Shown: positions 32,971-43,200 of the stretch, in pieces
How positions within the stretch are numbered: the first letter of the stretch is position 1
How the letters are laid out: every line of letters starts with the position of its first letter
Origin: Elusimicrobia bacterium CG_4_9_14_3_um_filter_62_55
GTDB lineage: Bacteria > Elusimicrobiota > Elusimicrobia > UBA1565
Direction of reading: 5' to 3'
NCBI GenBank assembly: GCA_002790095.1
Contig: PFUL01000011.1
Span: 1 to 64,000 of the forward strand
Length of the DNA: 64,000 bases
The notes under the pieces: generated by a model
What the model was told of the DNA's origin: nothing
Seen by the model: the letters and a program-made list of their open reading frames with translations, nothing else
The model's database searches: none
Made by a program: the position numbers and the translations under genes

Positions 32971-34016
32971 CCTTCGTGGACCGGGACGGAACCTTGATCG
33001 AGGAGCCCGCCGACGCGCAAATCGATTCTCTCGAGAAATTGCGTCTCGTAAAGGGCGTGATTCCCGCGATGCTGAGGCTGCGCGACGCGGGGTTTCGCTT
33101 TGTGATCGTCACCAATCAGGACGGCTTGGGGACGGACGCGTATCCGCGCGCCGCTTACGATCTCGTTCAAGCGAGGCTCGAGGAGCTTTTCTCTTCGCAA
33201 GGGATATTGTTCGACGCGACTTTGGTGTGTCCGCACAAGCCGGAGGATCGCTGTACCTGCCGCAAGCCGCACCTCGGCTTGGTCCGCGGCTTGTTGACCG
33301 AGCATGCGGTGGACTTGGAGGCTTCTGTGGTGATCGGCGATCGGGAAAGCGATCTTGCGCTGGCCGAGAATATGGGCCTGCGCGGCTACCGGCTCGGCGC
33401 GATGGACTGGGAGCGCATTTCGGACGAGATCCTCGGGGAACCCCGCCGCGCGTCCCGCGAGAGAAACACGCGGGAGACGGAAATTCGCGCGACGGTCGAT
33501 CTGGACCGGCCCGGAATCGCCTCCGTATCCACGGGCATCGGGTTCCTCGACCACATGCTCGAGCAGTTGGCCAAACACGGCGGCTTTTCGCTTTCGCTTT
33601 CCGTGAAGGGAGACCTGGAAGTGGACGCCCATCATACGGTCGAAGACGCCGCGTTGTGTCTTGGAGAAACGATGCGGGCCGCGTTGGGAGACCGTTTCGG
33701 AATAGGCCGCTACGGGTTCCTGCTTCCGATGGACGAGGCGCGCGCGACCGTGGCGCTCGACCTTTCCGGGAGGGCCTTCTGCCGCTTCGACGTGAATCTC
33801 ACCTCCGAACGGGTCGGGGAACTGCCGACTGAAATGGTCGGTCATTTCTTCCGCTCCCTGGCGGATTCGCTCGGAGCGACGCTGCACATCTCGGTCGAAG
33901 GGGAGAACGATCACCACAAGGTGGAGGCCGCGTTCAAGGGGGTCGGGCGCGCGTTTCGCGCCGCGGCGGCGAAAACCGGGGAGGCCTCCCTTCCCTCGAC
34001 GAAGGGGGTCTTGTGA
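32958..34016 (+). CDS. hisB: Bifunctional histidinol-phosphatase / imidazoleglycerol-phosphate dehydratase
   Basis: This is a 352-residue two-domain enzyme. Residues 1-~165 form a HAD/DDDD-type histidinol-phosphate phosphatase: FVDRDGTLIEE nucleophile, IVTNQDGLG, the zinc loop CPHKPEDRCTCRKP and VIGDRESD. Residues ~170-352 form IGP dehydratase, with GIGFLDHMLEQLAKH, DAHHTVEDAALCLG and a third metal/active-site cluster ENDHHKVEAAFK. The two reactions are not consecutive: the dehydratase feeds hisC and the phosphatase acts after it. The fused form is best known from enterobacteria and some other phyla. It overlaps hisC and hisH. Confidence 0.95.
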   Translation: MRKIAFVDRDGTLIEEPADAQIDSLEKLRLVKGVIPAMLRLRDAGFRFVIVTNQDGLGTDAYPRAAYDLVQARLEELFSSQGILFDATLVCPHKPEDRCTCRKPHLGLVRGLLTEHAVDLEASVVIGDRESDLALAENMGLRGYRLGAMDWERISDEILGEPRRASRERNTRETEIRATVDLDRPGIASVSTGIGFLDHMLEQLAKHGGFSLSLSVKGDLEVDAHHTVEDAALCLGETMRAALGDRFGIGRYGFLLPMDEARATVALDLSGRAFCRFDVNLTSERVGELPTEMVGHFFRSLADSLGATLHISVEGENDHHKVEAAFKGVGRAFRAAAAKTGEASLPSTKGVL

Positions 34017-34612
34017 TCGCGATCGTCGATACCGGAGGAGCAAACATCGGTTCGGTCGCCGACGCGTTCGCTCGCCTGGGAATCGACGCGCGTCTGAGCG
34101 CCGACCCCGGCGAGATCGAAAACGCCGACGGCGTGGTGCTGCCCGGGGTCGGAGCCGCCGCCGACTCGATGTCCCGGATTCACGCGAAGGGATTGGCGGG
34201 AACGCTTCGCTCTCTTAAGCGTCCGGTGCTCGGCATCTGTTTGGGGATGCAGCTTCTCTTCGAGCGTTCCGAGGAGGGCGGCGTCGACTGCTTGGGAATC
34301 CTGCCCGGAACGGTGAAGCGGCTCGCGAGCGGTCCCGGGGCGCGCGTCCCGCACATGGGTTGGAACCGCGTACGCGTGACGGTTCCGAGTCCGCTGTTCG
34401 ACGGAATCTCGGACCGCGCCTGGTTCTACTTCGTCCATTCCTACGCCGCTCCCGAGGGGGAATTCACGCTCGCGCAAAGCGAGCACGGGACATCGTTTCC
34501 CGCGGCCGTCGCGCGAGGCGGCGTTTTCGGCGTACAATTCCATCCGGAGCGGTCCGGCGCCGATGGGGCGTCTTTGTTGAAGAATTTCGCGGAGGTCCTC
34601 CGATGCAATTGA
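34013..34612 (+). CDS. hisH: Imidazole glycerol phosphate synthase, glutaminase subunit
   Basis: This 199-residue class I glutamine amidotransferase releases ammonia for HisF. The nucleophile Cys is in VLGICLGMQLLFE, and the His-x-Glu pair is in VQFHPERS near the C-terminus. The N-terminal IVDTGGANIGSVADA is typical. The GTG start overlaps the hisB stop in GTGA. The gene for its partner HisF lies two genes downstream, after hisA, in the same transcript. Confidence 0.95.
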   Translation: MIAIVDTGGANIGSVADAFARLGIDARLSADPGEIENADGVVLPGVGAAADSMSRIHAKGLAGTLRSLKRPVLGICLGMQLLFERSEEGGVDCLGILPGTVKRLASGPGARVPHMGWNRVRVTVPSPLFDGISDRAWFYFVHSYAAPEGEFTLAQSEHGTSFPAAVARGGVFGVQFHPERSGADGASLLKNFAEVLRCN

Positions 34613-35331
34613 TTCCGGCGATCGACCTGCTGAACGGCGCCGTCGTTCGTCTGTTGAAAGGCGACTTCGAAAAGGTGACGCGCTACACCGACGATCCGGT
34701 GGCGCTGGCCCGGGACTGGGCGCTGGCCGGAGCGAAGCGTCTGCATGTCGTGGATCTCGAAGGCTCGCGGACGGGCGAGCCCCGGGAAGCGGAGTTGGTC
34801 GCCGATTTATTCGCGCGGACCCGGCTTCCGATTCAGGTCGCGGGGGGGATCCGCTCCGCGGAGGCGGCGAAGCGGTGGCTCGATGCCGGGGCCGACGCCG
34901 TGGTCATCGGCAGTCTTGCCGTTAAGGATCCGGACGCGGTAGGCAAGATGGTCTCTGCATTCGGAGCGGACAGGGTCGTCGCCGCGGTCGACGCCCGCGT
35001 CGCCCTCGACGGATCGACGCGAGTCGCCGTCTCGGGATGGACCGAAGACGGCGGCGTCTCGGTGGAGCAGGCCTTGGCGGCGTTGTGCGACCGCGGCGTG
35101 CGCCGCGCTCTGTGCACCGACATCGGCCGCGACGGAACCAAGGACGGCCCCAACGACGCGCTGTACCGGAGGCTTAGGGAACGATTTCCTGATTTGGAAA
35201 TCCAGGCGTCCGGAGGCGTCGGTTCGCTGGAGAATTTGGCGAGGCTGAAAACAGTCGGGGTCGCGGGTGCGATCGTCGGACGCGCGCTGCTCGACGGCGT
35301 CTTTTCGATCGACGAGGCGTTGGGGGTCTGA
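34603..35331 (+). CDS. hisA: Phosphoribosylformimino-5-aminoimidazole carboxamide ribotide isomerase
   Basis: This 242-residue (beta/alpha)8-barrel enzyme isomerises ProFAR to PRFAR. The catalytic Asp near the N-terminus is in LIPAIDLLNGAVVRL. Phosphate-binding loops are VAGGIRSAE and ASGGVGSLEN. The second catalytic Asp region is TDIGRDGT. The ATG at 34603, 10 bases inside hisH, gives the normal family length; the longer open frame upstream is a shadow of hisH. Confidence 0.95.
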   Translation: MQLIPAIDLLNGAVVRLLKGDFEKVTRYTDDPVALARDWALAGAKRLHVVDLEGSRTGEPREAELVADLFARTRLPIQVAGGIRSAEAAKRWLDAGADAVVIGSLAVKDPDAVGKMVSAFGADRVVAAVDARVALDGSTRVAVSGWTEDGGVSVEQALAALCDRGVRRALCTDIGRDGTKDGPNDALYRRLRERFPDLEIQASGGVGSLENLARLKTVGVAGAIVGRALLDGVFSIDEALGV

Positions 35332-35335
35332 GCCC

Positions 35336-36103
35336 GTGTTGAGCCGACGCATCATTCCCTGCTTGGATGTCCTCGGCGGCCGCGTCGTGAAGGGCGTGCG
35401 TTTTCGCGGTCACGAGGATTTGGGCGCCGTCGGCGACTTCGCCGCGCGCTACCGCTTGCAGGGCGCCGATGAACTCGTTCTCTATGATATCGCGGCGAGC
35501 GCCGAAGGGCGCTCGGCGGACCGCGCGTGGGTGCGCGAGGCCGCCAAGCAACTCGACATCCCTTTTTGCGTCGCCGGCGGCATCCGTTCGGTCGAAGACG
35601 CGCGGGCGGTGCTGGGGGAGGGGACCGACAAGATCTCGATCAACTCCCCGGCGCTCGAGAGGCCCGGCCTCATCGACGAACTCGTCTCGGCGTTCGGCCA
35701 GCAATGCGTCGTCATCGGAGTGGATTCCCGAAAAGTCGAGGGAGAATTCCGGACCTACCTCTATACAGGATCCGAGGCCAAGACGCGCGAAAGCGGGCGA
35801 GCGACGACGGCATGGCTGAAGGAAGTCCAAGAACGCGGGGCCGGGGAGATCGTGCTCAACTGCATGGACCAAGACGGGACCGGGGACGGCTACGATCTAG
35901 AGCAGCTGCGCGCGGCGCGCGCGGTCGTTTCCGTTCCGCTCGTCGCTTCGGGCGGCGCGAAGCGCGTCGAAGATTTTGAACGCGTCTTTAAAGAGTCCGA
36001 CGCGGATGCGGCGCTGGCCGCGGGGGTGTTTCACCGCGGGGAATTGACCGTCGGGCAAGTGAAGCAATATCTCGCCGAGCGCGGCGTGGAGGTGAGGAGA
36101 TGA
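35336..36103 (+). CDS. hisF: Imidazole glycerol phosphate synthase, cyclase subunit
   Basis: This 255-residue (beta/alpha)8-barrel uses ammonia from HisH to convert PRFAR to imidazole glycerol phosphate and AICAR. The N-terminus [19 protein letters not shown] carries the catalytic Asp. [12 protein letters not shown], the second catalytic-Asp segment [11 protein letters not shown] and the phosphate loop [11 protein letters not shown] are all present. The GTG at 35336, four bases after the hisA stop, gives the standard N-terminus. The 3' end overlaps hisIE by 4 bases. Confidence 0.95.
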   Translation: MLSRRIIPCLDVLGGRVVKGVRFRGHEDLGAVGDFAARYRLQGADELVLYDIAASAEGRSADRAWVREAAKQLDIPFCVAGGIRSVEDARAVLGEGTDKISINSPALERPGLIDELVSAFGQQCVVIGVDSRKVEGEFRTYLYTGSEAKTRESGRATTAWLKEVQERGAGEIVLNCMDQDGTGDGYDLEQLRAARAVVSVPLVASGGAKRVEDFERVFKESDADAALAAGVFHRGELTVGQVKQYLAERGVEVRR

Positions 36104-36729
36104 ACACGCCGAAGCCGGACGAACTCGATTGGGGGAAGGGAGGAGGGCTTATCCCGGCGATCGCGCAGGACGCGCGATCGGGAAAAGTCCTGATGGTCGC
36201 GTACATGAACGCCGCGTCGTACGCGCGCACGCTCGAAGAGGGCGAGGCGGTGTTCTTCAGCCGCAGCCGCAGTGAATTGTGGCGCAAGGGAGAGACCTCG
36301 GGAAATATTCTTAAGGTCCGTTCGATCGCGAAGGACTGCGATGGGGACGCGCTGCTGCTTTCGGTCGACCCGGCCGGTCCGGCCTGCCACGAGGGGAGCG
36401 AAACCTGCTTTAAGGGCGACGCGGGACCCGCTTTGTCGTTTCTTACCGATCTCGACCGCCTGATCGAGGCTCGCGCCTCGAACCCGCCCAAGGGTTCCTA
36501 CACCGCGAAGTTGCTCGCCGACAAGGGGAAGCTCGCCTCCAAAAAGGTGGGCGAAGAGGCCGTCGAACTGGCGTTGGCCGCGCAGGGAGAGTCCGATGAG
36601 CGCGTCGTCTCGGAGGCCGCCGACTTGTTCTACCACGCGATGGCGCTATTGCGGGCGCGCGGCTTGGGACTTTCGGAGGTCGCCGGGGAGTTGGCCCGCC
36701 GGCATTCCGGGGCGAAAGAGGAATCCTGA
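36100..36729 (+). CDS. hisIE: Bifunctional phosphoribosyl-AMP cyclohydrolase / phosphoribosyl-ATP pyrophosphatase
   Basis: This is a 209-residue fusion. The HisI part (residues ~1-120) has [32 protein letters not shown] and the metal-binding Asp/Cys set DCDGDALLL ... CHEGSETCF. The HisE part (~125-205) has [29 protein letters not shown] with the EExxE metal motif and [13 protein letters not shown]. It catalyses steps two and three of the pathway. It is the last gene of the his set and closes a complete pathway. A lipoprotein gene continues the transcript with a CTGA overlap. Confidence 0.95.
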   Translation: MNTPKPDELDWGKGGGLIPAIAQDARSGKVLMVAYMNAASYARTLEEGEAVFFSRSRSELWRKGETSGNILKVRSIAKDCDGDALLLSVDPAGPACHEGSETCFKGDAGPALSFLTDLDRLIEARASNPPKGSYTAKLLADKGKLASKKVGEEAVELALAAQGESDERVVSEAADLFYHAMALLRARGLGLSEVAGELARRHSGAKEES

Positions 36730-38396
36730 GGGGTCTGCGCGCTCTTTCCACAACGACGGCGCTGCTGCTCGCCTCGGGCTGCGCATGGGGCCGCGTCTCG
36801 GCGGCGCCGCGATCGGAGCCGCAGCGCGCGGCGCTGCGGCGTGCCGCAGCCGACGCCGCGTGGAGTGTAAAATATTATCTCGGACGCTACGGACTCGCGC
36901 CCGAATTCGCCGATCGGATCGATCCCGCCGCGTCCGCGGCCGGCTCCGGCAACCCCACGATCCGCGAACTCGTCGCCGATGTCGAGGCCGGGCTCGCCGA
37001 GCGCGCGGATCCGCGGGAGCGCGCCGCCCTCGCTGAGGCGGCGCGGCGGACGGTGCGCTATTTCGGCCGCGCGGACGACCGGCTCTTCGAGCCGATCCGC
37101 GAAGCCGGGGCTGCACGCGCAGAGCTGCGCTCCGGCTGGCCGGAGGAACTCGCAGGCGTCGCGCGCGACGCTCTGACGATGGAGGATGCTCGGGGATATG
37201 CGGATACCCGTTTGGGCGCTCTTGGCGCGCTGGCCGCCGCGGCGGCCGACGAGGGACTGGAACTATCGGCCGCCGCAGGGACCGAAGTCCCCTGGCCCGC
37301 GTCCTGTACCCCGCACGCGGCGTGGCGTCTGAATTTCCCCGGGACGACGAACGGATTTCGCGCCCGATTCGCCCGCTGCGCGCAAGGCGGCTACGCGCTG
37401 GCATTGGACCGATTTTGGAACCGATCGCTGTTTCTGCACGAACTCGCGCTGCTCAAAATATTGCTCGAGACTTCGCCCCTGCGCGCCGTGTTCTCCGACT
37501 CCGAGGGGGCGGGCGTTCGCGACGACCTGCTGCTGGCGGCGTTTTCCGGCGCGAGCGCGCTGCCGCGAGAATTCAACGCGCTGGCGCTCGGCTATTACGA
37601 CGAGTTGAAGGAGGAATTTTCCCCGCGGGAGGAATCCCTCGGAGGCCCCTGGCGGGGTTTCTCGACCCGGGTCGGCACGACGACGCTCGTCGCGCTGGCC
37701 ATCGAGGACAGCTGGTACGGGGAGACGCTCGGCGCGTCGGTCGCGCGTCTGCTGGATTCCGGCGTCTCGTTTCAAACCGTCTATTTCGCCGGGTCGGCCG
37801 GCGCGCTGGTCTACCGCCCCCCTTACTCGCTGGCCCACCCTAAGTGCTACCTCTCGCGCGCCGGCGGGAGAATCGATCTTCTCAACGAGTTTTCCGGCGC
37901 GCCCCGCTCGGCGTGCCATTTAGCCGTCGCCAGTCCGCTGGTCGAGACGCACGCCTTGCTCGACTGGGCGGAGACCGCTGCTGAGACCGTCGACGTGGAG
38001 GGCTTTGAGTTGGCGCGGGCCGCCGCGGCGCGGGGGGTGCGCCTGGGAACCGCGTATTTGGCGACCGATTATCCGCGCCCGGCACCGGTTTTGGCGAAGC
38101 ACCGGCTCGCCGAGACGAGGACCGCGCTGCGGCGCGCCGGGGCGCGCGCGTACGCCCGGCTGCTGCGGCGTCGCTTGGAGACCGGGGCGCGCGCCTACCG
38201 GCACCCGATCGAAGAGGCCCTTCAAGGCGCGCTGGGGCCGTTTTCCGCCGAGGCGGCCCGGACGGCGCGCCGCGCCCTCGGGGACTTGAGCGAATTGGAG
38301 TGGAGGCTGTTCGATCGGATCGCGGCCTCCGTTCCGCCGGTGTGGTTCCGGACTCGCCCGGCCCGGCCCGGCCCGGCTCGCCTTCGCCGTGCTTGA
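36726..38396 (+). CDS. Lipoprotein with a possible nucleoside-phosphorylase-like C-terminal region
   Basis: The frame is open back to the end of hisIE but has no ATG, GTG or TTG before 37053. A CTG at 36726 overlaps the hisIE stop (CTGA) and follows an AGAGGA sequence at 36717-36722. Reading from it yields a signal sequence with lipobox LLLASGC, giving 556 residues. The region around residues 310-455 has [32 protein letters not shown] and [22 protein letters not shown]. This order resembles PNP/MTA-nucleosidase folds, where an equivalent Glu contacts the ribose. The fold call is weak. It could instead start at the ATG at 37053 (447 residues) and be cytoplasmic. Confidence 0.6.
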   Translation: MRGLRALSTTTALLLASGCAWGRVSAAPRSEPQRAALRRAAADAAWSVKYYLGRYGLAPEFADRIDPAASAAGSGNPTIRELVADVEAGLAERADPRERAALAEAARRTVRYFGRADDRLFEPIREAGAARAELRSGWPEELAGVARDALTMEDARGYADTRLGALGALAAAAADEGLELSAAAGTEVPWPASCTPHAAWRLNFPGTTNGFRARFARCAQGGYALALDRFWNRSLFLHELALLKILLETSPLRAVFSDSEGAGVRDDLLLAAFSGASALPREFNALALGYYDELKEEFSPREESLGGPWRGFSTRVGTTTLVALAIEDSWYGETLGASVARLLDSGVSFQTVYFAGSAGALVYRPPYSLAHPKCYLSRAGGRIDLLNEFSGAPRSACHLAVASPLVETHALLDWAETAAETVDVEGFELARAAAARGVRLGTAYLATDYPRPAPVLAKHRLAETRTALRRAGARAYARLLRRRLETGARAYRHPIEEALQGALGPFSAEAARTARRALGDLSELEWRLFDRIAASVPPVWFRTRPARPGPARLRRA

Positions 38397-39018
38397 CGGG
38401 CTCGCGCTCTCACCGGTGCAGGTCGACGCGCTCAAGGAATCGAATTCCGCCGCGACGGCCCGTACTCCGGTCGGAGAGGATCAGCTCTACGGCGCGCGCG
38501 ACTATCTCTTCGCCGGAGCCGGACAAAACGACGAGGCGGCGTTGTACGGCTCGGTCTCGGTGCTGCTCTCAAACGCGGCGTGGCAGGATTCGTTCGCGAC
38601 CCGCGCTTCGGGGGCGGCGCTGTTGGTCCGCGAAGGAATCGACCCTCGCGGGGAGTTGCCTCCCGGGCGTCTGGCCGGGCTGCGGCGAAATTTTGTCCAA
38701 GACGCCGCGGTTCCCGCAGATTACGGAGCGCGTCTGGCCGCGCTCGCCGTGGCCCAGTACCCGCTCTTGGGACCGGAGCGCGGGGAAAGGCGGGTCCGGG
38801 AGCTGCTGGCCGCCGACGACGCCGGGATGTGGCGGATGATCGACGAGGACACCGACGCCTACCTCGAAGTGAAGATTCCCCGGTTTTTTCCGCTGGACGC
38901 GATTCTTTGCGTGGAAATTTCCGAGGCGGACCGCTCCGAGTTCGTCGAGCGCGCGGGCGCCCGGGCCGCCTTGCTTTTGCCGCTGCGCCCGCTCGGCGGA
39001 TGCCGCGGAAGTTTGTAG
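38389..39018 (+). CDS. Protein of unknown function, coupled to the lipoprotein gene
   Basis: This is a 209-residue soluble protein that I do not recognise. It has no signal peptide or membrane segment. The sequence is Ala/Leu/Arg/Asp-rich with the [12 protein letters not shown] a helical globular domain. Visible stretches include EDQLYGARDYLFAGAGQNDE and MWRMIDEDTDAYLEVKIPRF. The GTG start lies 8 bases inside the preceding lipoprotein gene, so the pair is probably translationally coupled and functionally linked. It ends 9 bases before a BtuF-like gene. Confidence 0.6.
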   Translation: MLDGLALSPVQVDALKESNSAATARTPVGEDQLYGARDYLFAGAGQNDEAALYGSVSVLLSNAAWQDSFATRASGAALLVREGIDPRGELPPGRLAGLRRNFVQDAAVPADYGARLAALAVAQYPLLGPERGERRVRELLAADDAGMWRMIDEDTDAYLEVKIPRFFPLDAILCVEISEADRSEFVERAGARAALLLPLRPLGGCRGSL

Positions 39019-39027
39019 GCTCTCGCG

Positions 39028-39810
39028 GTGACCGGCCCGCGCCGCATCGTCTGCTTGACCGAGGAAACCACCGAGACCCTGTACCTGCTCGGGGAGCAGA
39101 AGCGCATCGTCGGCATCAGCGCCTATACGGTGCGCCCGCCGCAGGCGAAGAAGCGGCATCCGGTCGTCAGCGCCTTCATCGGCGGATGCATCTCCAAAAT
39201 CAAGACGCTCAAGCCCGATCTCGTGGTCGGCTTTTCCGACGTTCAGGCGGAGTTCGCCCGCGGCCTTGTCGCGGAGGGCTTGAACGTCCTGATTACCAAC
39301 CAGCGTTCGCTTAAGGAAATTTTAGAGACGATCCGCCTGATCGGCAATATCGTCGGAGCGGGGGGGAAGGCGAAACGCCTCGCCGCGTCGTTCGAGCGGC
39401 GTCTCGTGCGGGCGGAAACCGAAGCGAAGCGGCTTGCGCGCCACCCGCGCGTGTATTTTGAAGAGTGGAACGAACCGCGCATCACCGCGATCCGCTGGGT
39501 CAGCGAGCTTATCGCTTTAGCCGGGGGGCGCCCCCTGTTCGCGAAGAAGTCGAAGAGTCCTTCCTCCAAGGGTCGCGTCGTCTCCGACGCCGAGATCCTG
39601 AAGGCGGACCCCGAGGTCGCGATCGCGAGTTGGTGCGGCAAACCGTTCGACAGGAGAGCGTTTGAATCGCGTCCCGGATACGCCGAAATGAGCGCCGTGC
39701 GATTTGGACGAGTGCATGAGTTGGAATCGAGTCTGATCCTGCAGCCGGGCCCGGCGTGTCTCACCGACGGGCTCGACGCGCTCCGGCGAGCGATCAGTAG
39801 ACGAGCGTGA
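39028..39810 (+). CDS. BtuF-like (cobalamin/iron-chelate) binding protein without signal peptide
   Basis: This is a 260-residue protein of the helical-backbone periplasmic binding family. It has RIVCLTEETTETLYLLGEQKRIVGIS, LKPDLVVGFSDVQ and a C-terminal RPGYAEMSAVRFGRVHEL ... PGPACLTDGL, all typical of BtuF/FhuD-like proteins. It starts directly at the first strand and has no signal peptide, like a set of cytoplasmic cobalamin-binding homologues. No permease or ATPase gene is adjacent. It probably binds a corrinoid or metal chelate in the cytosol or is a vestige. The GTG at 39028 follows the unknown gene by 9 bases. Confidence 0.8.
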   Translation: MTGPRRIVCLTEETTETLYLLGEQKRIVGISAYTVRPPQAKKRHPVVSAFIGGCISKIKTLKPDLVVGFSDVQAEFARGLVAEGLNVLITNQRSLKEILETIRLIGNIVGAGGKAKRLAASFERRLVRAETEAKRLARHPRVYFEEWNEPRITAIRWVSELIALAGGRPLFAKKSKSPSSKGRVVSDAEILKADPEVAIASWCGKPFDRRAFESRPGYAEMSAVRFGRVHELESSLILQPGPACLTDGLDALRRAISRRA

Positions 39811-39864
39811 GACCGAACTCGGGACCGTGCAGCGTGCGCGCACGGCACCGTAGCCGAAGACGCG

Positions 39865-40224
39865 TCATCGAGCGCGTTCGATGCGGACGGTGACCCGGGC
39901 CGTTTTCGGCATCAGTTTCGGGGTCTTATGCGCCGCGATTCGGACCAAGGTGATGCGGGCGTCGAACGCCAAGGCGGCGGAGGCGAGGTCCTCGGCAAGC
40001 GATTCCAACAATTTCCGCTCGCCGCGTTCGGCGACGGCCCGAAGCGTCGTTTCCAGCGCGTGGTAGTCGATCGATCCGCGCAAATCGTCGGAGCGGCCGG
40101 CCCGCCGCAGCGGCGCCTCCGCTTCGAGATCGATCAGAATCTTTTGGCGAGTTTTGCGTTCCCAGGCGGGAACGCCGATCCGGCAGCGGCACGACACGCC
40201 GGAGAGTTCGAGCCGGTCCTTCAT
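39865..40224 (-). CDS. folB: Dihydroneopterin aldolase
   Basis: This 119-residue enzyme of folate synthesis cleaves dihydroneopterin to 6-hydroxymethyl-dihydropterin and glycolaldehyde. The family's N-terminal GVSCRCRIGVPAWERKTRQ, the substrate-binding SIDYHALET, the Glu of KLLESLAEDLA, and the catalytic Lys in AHKTPKLMPKTARVTVRI are visible. It overlaps the RND pump gene (ATGA), so it is co-transcribed with an efflux operon. That is an unusual setting with no obvious functional link. FolC is encoded separately at 59621. Confidence 0.93.
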   Translation of the reverse strand: MKDRLELSGVSCRCRIGVPAWERKTRQKILIDLEAEAPLRRAGRSDDLRGSIDYHALETTLRAVAERGERKLLESLAEDLASAALAFDARITLVRIAAHKTPKLMPKTARVTVRIERAR

Positions 40225-43200
40225 GCGTCCGCCAGGCCGAACCAGGCCTTCATGCGGTTGAGAGTCGCGTACATCACCGGGACCAAGTATAGCGTGATTA
40301 CCGCGGTGAAGAGGAGCCCCCAGCCGAAGGTTAACGCGACATGTTCGAGGAACGGCTCTCTTCCGCCGATGCCGTAGCCCAAGGGGGCGACCCCGAAGAA
40401 GGTCGTTACGCTGGTCAGGACGATCGGACGCAGGCGCTGTTTCCCGGCCGTGACGACCCGTTCGGTGAATTCGAGGTTCGGCATTTCGACCTTGAGCCGT
40501 CCCATCGCCTCGACGAGCAGAATCGAGTTATTGACGACGACGCCCATGAGCCCGGTCAGTCCGATGAGAACCAGCATCGAGAGCGGGAGCCCGTGCATCA
40601 AAAGCGTGAGGAACACGCCGATGAACGCGAACGGGATCACCGACATCACGATGATCGGAAGCAAAAATGAGTTGAATAAAGTCGCCATCAGGGTGTAGAT
40701 CACCAGGCAGGCGAGCGCCATCGCCTTAATGAGGGAGGAGACCGTTTCGATGCGATCCTTTTCCTCGCCCACGAATTCCCAGCCGATGCCGGGATGCTTC
40801 GCGACGAGCTCTTCGAGGAATTTTCCGAAGGCCTTGTTCACGATTCCGGAGCTGGTCTGTTCCTGATCGAGGTCGGCCTGTACGGTGATCGTGCGCTTTC
40901 CTTCCGCACGAGGGATGAATAGATACCCCTTTCCCTTTTTGGTGCTGACCAACTGGGAGAGCGGGACGAGGTGACCGCGCGGATTTGTGATCCGCGTGCG
41001 CTCGATCGTATCGTCGCGGCCGCGCGCAGCCTCCGGAAGCTTCACCAGAACCTCGATGTTCTCGTCGGCGTCCGCGCGCTGGATTTCGGTCGCGATTTCC
41101 CCGTCGAAGGCCGCACGAACGACTTGAGCGACGCGAGCGGGACTCAATCCGGCGCGCGCGACCGCGGGAACGTCGACCTGCAGGAGCAATTCTTCCTTTC
41201 CAGGCGTGAAATCGTCCTTTATCCCGAACACCCCATTCTGCGTTTTCAGCCATTCTTGCGCTTCGTCGGAGAGCTTGGAGAGCGCGTCGAAGTCGTCCCC
41301 GGAGAGGCGGACCTCCACGGCTTTCCCGCCGGGCGGCCCCGCCCGGCGCTGCGTGATTTCGAGAGTAACCGCGCCGATGCGCTTCGCGGCGGCTTCCATG
41401 TCCGGTCGGATTTCCTTCAGAATGACGGCGCCGTCGCGCGTGCGCTTTCCGGTGTTGTCGAGCACGATGCGCGATTGCGCGAAGTGCGTTCCCCGTCGGC
41501 GTTGGTTCTCGTCACCGATGATCCCGATTTCGGTGATGATCGATTCCACCTCCTCCTTCGGAAGCGCCAACAGCAATTTCTCGATCGATTCCATCGCTTC
41601 GCTCGTTGTGTCGAGACTGCTGCCGATCGGCATTTCGATGGAAACGAAAAACTCATCGACGGAGACCGGGAACATGTGAAATTTGAGCAGAAGGGCGGAG
41701 GCGCCCAGAGAAGAGGCGAGAAGGACGATGAATAGGAACGAACTCGCGATCGGGCGGAGTACGAGGGTGCGCACGATCGGGACGTAGCCATCTTCGAGCA
41801 GCGTAATCAGACGCGGTCCGAACGCGCGGGCGCGCTCGACCCATGCGGGAAAGCGGATCCTGGGGGAGAAAAGCGCCAGATGGCTGGGAAGAACGAACAG
41901 GCATTCAATGAGGTCGACGGCGAGCACGAGCACGACGACGATCGGGAACTGCCGGAGGAACTTCCCCATAATCCCCGAGACGAAGGCGAGCGGGCAGAAG
42001 GCGACGATCGTGGTCAAGACGGAGACGGTGACCGGAATCGCCATCTGGGAGGTCGCGACGACGGCGGCCTTGAACGCGGGAAGTCCTTCCTCCCGTTTCG
42101 CCTCGTAGAATTCGCTGATGACGACCCCGTCGTCGACCAGCATGCCGCTGACGAGGATGAAGGAAAACATCGTCAGCAGGTTCACCGTGTAGCCGAGCGC
42201 CTGCATGCAGATCAGCCCGCCGAGAAAAGCGAACGGAATCGCCATCGTCGTAAAAACGGCGCTGACCGGCGAGAGGAAGAAAAACAGGCTGACCAAAACG
42301 AGAACGATGCCGGACATGCCGTTGTGCAGGAGAACGTCGAGTCTGCGCTTGATGTAGAAGGTTACGTCATCGGAGTATGAAAACGCGACGTCGGGGTAGC
42401 GGACTCGGTATTTGTCGACCAGCTCGCGGGTCCTCTCGGCGACATCGAGGGAGTCTCCGGACGGCTTTTTAAGGACGCGGACCTGCAGCGATTTAGTCCC
42501 GTTGACCCGGGTAAACTCGGATTCGCGCCGATAGGTTTCGCGCACGACGGCGACGTCCCCCACGCGGATGCGCTCCCCCTCGACGTTGGAGCGAACGACG
42601 ACGTTTTCGACGTCGCGTGCGGTTTGAAGGCGCCCGATTGTCCGGACCAGAATCTCCTGGCCGTCCTTGAGCATCCGGCCGCCGGGGGAGGTGTGATTCG
42701 ATGCGCGGATCGAATCGATCAAGTCGACCAAGGAGAGATGCAGCGCGTCGAGACGGGATTCGTCCGCTTCGACCCAGACCTGTTCGGAGCGGTATCCTTT
42801 CTTCGAGGCGAGCGCGACCCCTTCGAGTTCGACCACGTCGTCCGCGAGGGCATAGGCGACTTCCCGAAGCCGGTTTTCCGGCGCTCCGGAAAGATCGATG
42901 TTCAGCACGGGTTGGTTGTGCGTGATCTCGGTGACGGTCGGCTCGTTTCCGTCCTCCGGAAGCTCCGAGTTGCGAACTTGATCGACGGAGCGCTCGACGT
43001 CTTTGAGGGTCTTCTTCTTGTCGGGATGGTCGGGGTCTATTCTGAGGAGAATGACCGAATTCCCCTCGACCGACCAACTCTCCATCTTGTCGATGCCGTC
43101 GACGCCTTTAATTGCGCGTTCGATCGGAACGGTGACGAGCTGCTCGACTTCTTCGGGGACCGCTCCGCGGAAGGGGGTCGACACGATGATCATGTCGAAC

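Noticed and set aside
39811-39864. Terminator hairpin between the BtuF-like gene and folB
   Set aside because: CCGTGC/GCACGG arms exist (39825-39845), but the stem is short, the loop long and no T-run follows.
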